Source of the DNA: Candidatus Woesearchaeota archaeon
GTDB lineage: Archaea > Nanobdellota > Nanobdellia > SCGC-AAA011-G17 > JACPNG01
Reading direction: 5' to 3'
Length of the DNA: 6,604 nucleotides
NCBI GenBank assembly: GCA_016185555.1
Contig: JACPNI010000013.1
Span: 1-6,604, forward strand
Both the position numbers and the translations under genes were made by a program. Below, in pieces: positions 5,762 through 6,604 of the stretch (positions within the stretch are counted from its first letter, which is position 1; every line of letters begins with the position of its first letter). A model generated the notes under the pieces. The model did not search any database. It was given only the letters and a program-made list of their open reading frames with translations, and had not been told where the DNA came from.

Positions 5762-6529
5762 TTAAACCCCTAGTCTTTTTCCGGGAATCGTTATCATACT
5801 CCTTAAAGATATACTTTTTTCTGTGTATTCAGTTTTATCCTTGGGGACTATATTTGGTTTCAATCCCAATGATTTGCATTTCTCCAGATTTTCCTTTCCA
5901 AAGTATCCTTTGTCTGCATGAAGTTTTTTATCTTCGACTACCTTTTCTTTATGCAGCAATTTATTTCTTAATGAAGGACTGTCATTAACACTCCCTTCTG
6001 AACTAAAAGCACTTACTATGCTTATTACCCCAAGAGTGAATATATATTGCACTAAAAGATGAAGCTTCCATGTATCATGGTAAAAAATATCTTCTCCCGC
6101 TTTATTTACTATTTTAAGCCTGTCGCATGTTGCTTTTGTACTATCTGCTATATAATCTCCAGCATCATCTATGCCTATTATCTTCTTGTGTAATTTGAAC
6201 ACAAGGTCATTAACATATTTCTGGTTTAACTTTCCAAACCATCTAACACAGTTAGTATGGTCTAACTGTTTTTCAGTTAGAATTTTAATTATTTGCTCTG
6301 TTTCCCTGAAATCAAGATCAAAATATGCATGAAGTATACTCATGCATACATATTCTTTCCTGCTTAAATTGGGTTTTCTCCCTAACTCATTGAACTGGAA
6401 GGGTATATGTTTTTCATCAACCAATTCAATACAGAAATTCCACACCTTGCGATAATCTTTTATTCCAGCTCTCTCATACTGTTTCCAGTATCCAGCACGT
6501 TTCTTTTTGTTGGGATACTTAAGTGCCAT
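5762..6529 (-). CDS. IS5-like DDE transposase, N-terminal 255 residues, frameshifted
   Basis: Transposases of this group cut and join the element ends with an RNase H-fold DDE site and two metal ions. From ATG at 6529 the protein has a helical N-terminal domain (GRKPNLSRKEYVCMSILHAY at about 50-69, then a LDFRETEQI helix) of the DUF772 kind. The first catalytic Asp is 129 (YIADST) and the second is Asp206 (LHADKGYFG). After residue 238 the sequence loses family resemblance and stops at 5762, short of the third catalytic Glu. The adjoining -1 frame supplies that Glu and the rest, with the change at A6 (5815-5820). The frame as written should be inactive unless the ribosome slips. The start is favoured by a TATA box 26.5 nt upstream and by an SD (GAGGTGAT, 6535-6542) five bases before the ATG. 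Confidence 0.85.
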   Translation of the reverse strand: MALKYPNKKKRAGYWKQYERAGIKDYRKVWNFCIELVDEKHIPFQFNELGRKPNLSRKEYVCMSILHAYFDLDFRETEQIIKILTEKQLDHTNCVRWFGKLNQKYVNDLVFKLHKKIIGIDDAGDYIADSTKATCDRLKIVNKAGEDIFYHDTWKLHLLVQYIFTLGVISIVSAFSSEGSVNDSPSLRNKLLHKEKVVEDKKLHADKGYFGKENLEKCKSLGLKPNIVPKDKTEYTEKSISLRSMITIPGKRLGV

Positions 6530-6535
6530 ATGGCA
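6524..6535. promoter_or_regulatory. Operator-like dyad over the transposase start
   Basis: TGCCATATGGCA is a perfect 12-bp palindrome covering the start codon and predicted transcription start. It has the same TGCC-N4-GGCA form as the dyad at 6564-6575, centre to centre exactly 40 bp. Confidence 0.5.
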
Positions 6536-6542
6536 TCACCTC
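6535..6542 (-). promoter_or_regulatory. Shine-Dalgarno site of the transposase
   Basis: GAGGTGAT on the minus strand matches the archaeal anti-SD over eight bases and ends five bases before the ATG. It would be absent from the leaderless RNA predicted from the internal TATA box, so it may serve RNAs that start further upstream. Confidence 0.6.
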
Positions 6543-6551
6543 TTTATTAGC

Positions 6552-6559
6552 TAAATATA
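6552..6559 (-). promoter_or_regulatory. TATA box of the transposase
   Basis: TATATTTA on the minus strand, centred 26.5 nt before the transposase ATG, predicts a transcript starting at or next to the start codon. It lies between the two TGCC-N4-GGCA dyads, so a protein bound there could block assembly on the promoter. Confidence 0.5.
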
Positions 6560-6563
6560 GAGG

Positions 6564-6575
6564 TGCCTATTGGCA
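6564..6575. promoter_or_regulatory. Operator-like dyad upstream of the transposase TATA box
   Basis: TGCCTATTGGCA has fully complementary TGCC and GGCA arms around a four-base centre and sits four bases upstream of the TATA box, over the BRE position. Its outer arm, extended to TGGCACTTAA (6571-6580), is the exact complement of TTAAGTGCCA (6519-6528) at the start of the transposase gene. Confidence 0.5.
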
Positions 6576-6582
6576 CTTAATC

Positions 6583-6598
6583 ATTTCGCACCAACCCC
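6583..6598 (+). repeat. Right terminal inverted repeat
   Basis: ATTTCGCACCAACCCC, exactly complementary to 5596-5611, lying about 54 bp upstream of the transposase start codon. Only six bases of flanking DNA follow before the window ends. Confidence 0.88.
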
Positions 6599-6604
6599 TG
6601 TTGA

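Larger units (their letters stand above)
5583..5816 (-). pseudogene. Transposase C-terminal part in the -1 frame, with the third catalytic Glu
   Basis: The frame one base back from the transposase frame is open from the A6 run (5815-5820) to TAA at 5583-5585 and reads as the missing end of the same protein. It begins KYIFKEYDNDSRKKTRG and continues LIEGIFGGLQTE, then a basic stretch and LALKHNIRSYF, as in IS5-like transposases. Its Glu (residue 258 of the joined protein) is the expected third catalytic acid. Joining the two frames gives 315 residues, normal for the family. The frame runs through the left terminal repeat and takes its stop from DNA outside the element. There is no obvious independent start, so it is either a broken gene end or reached by frameshifting. 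Confidence 0.75.
5596..6598 (-). mobile_element. IS5-like insertion sequence, 1,003 bp, with 16-bp inverted repeats
   Basis: The element is bounded by perfect 16-bp inverted repeats (GGGGTTGGTGCGAAAT at the left, its complement at the right) and encodes one DDE transposase filling almost all of it. No target-site duplication is visible: the bases outside the left end (GCTGG) and the right end (TGTTG) differ, and only six bases follow the right end. The left end has a run of six G against four C at the right, so the exact left boundary could be two bases further out. Family assignment to IS5 or a near relative rests on the order DST / ADKGY / E and on the helical N-terminal domain. Confidence 0.85.

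Noticed and set aside
5814..5820. Classic A-AAA-AAG tandem-slippage heptamer
   Set aside because: The seven bases are present, but the zero-frame codon boundaries are GAA AAA AGT, so two tRNAs cannot both re-pair after a -1 slip. I keep only the weaker single-slip possibility.
5653..5988. Plus-strand open frame of 111 codons inside the insertion sequence
   Set aside because: It is antisense to the transposase, rich in Phe/Ser/Leu as expected of a shadow frame, and has no promoter or SD.
5591..6604. Target-site duplication around the insertion sequence
   Set aside because: Bases next to the two ends do not match for 2-5 bp at either plausible left boundary, and only six bases remain on the right.

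Overview
The window looks like chromosomal DNA from an AT-rich archaeon, most likely a small-genome DPANN lineage of the Woesearchaeota/Pacearchaeota kind. The reasons are a form III-type RuBisCO, a diphthine--ammonia ligase (diphthamide is an archaeal/eukaryotic modification), archaeal TATA boxes at a fixed distance from start codons, SD sequences of the GGTGA type, and a long sequon-rich surface protein. The lineage is an inference from protein style; no rRNA is present to settle it.

Layout. Positions 1-808 (minus) hold the first 269 codons of a RuBisCO large subunit, cut by the window edge at the active-site His. A compact divergent promoter (809-908) separates it from a 971-residue secreted, C-terminally anchored surface protein (909-3824, plus) that starts at TTG behind a strong SD. 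A short exported beta-helix protein (3872-4414) and an acidic protein with a treble-clef/TRASH-like zinc site (4429-4857) follow on the plus strand. The zinc protein abuts the convergent gene for diphthine--ammonia ligase (4858-5550, minus) with no intergenic base. From 5596 to 6598 lies a 1,003-bp insertion sequence with 16-bp perfect terminal inverted repeats and an IS5-like DDE transposase on the minus strand. The transposase frame is broken by -1 at a run of six A, which separates the first two catalytic Asp from the third catalytic Glu.

How the parts relate. RuBisCO (nucleotide salvage), the envelope proteins and translation-factor modification do not form one pathway. The two exported proteins are plausibly both cell-envelope components. 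Five of the six genes (RuBisCO, beta-helix, zinc protein, Dph6, transposase) have a TATA box centred 23.5-26.5 nt upstream of the start codon, as expected for leaderless transcripts. Only the surface protein has a clear leader plus SD.

The least expected signals are in the insertion sequence. Two TGCC-N4-GGCA dyads, centred exactly 40 bp apart, bracket the transposase promoter and start codon, and their outer arms form a 10-bp inverted repeat that could hide the start codon in read-through RNA. There is also a large stem-loop near the opposite end, and the broken transposase frame runs out through the terminal repeat to the edge of the dph6 promoter. I see no CRISPR array, tRNA or rRNA, and no clear evidence of a wholly new multi-gene system.
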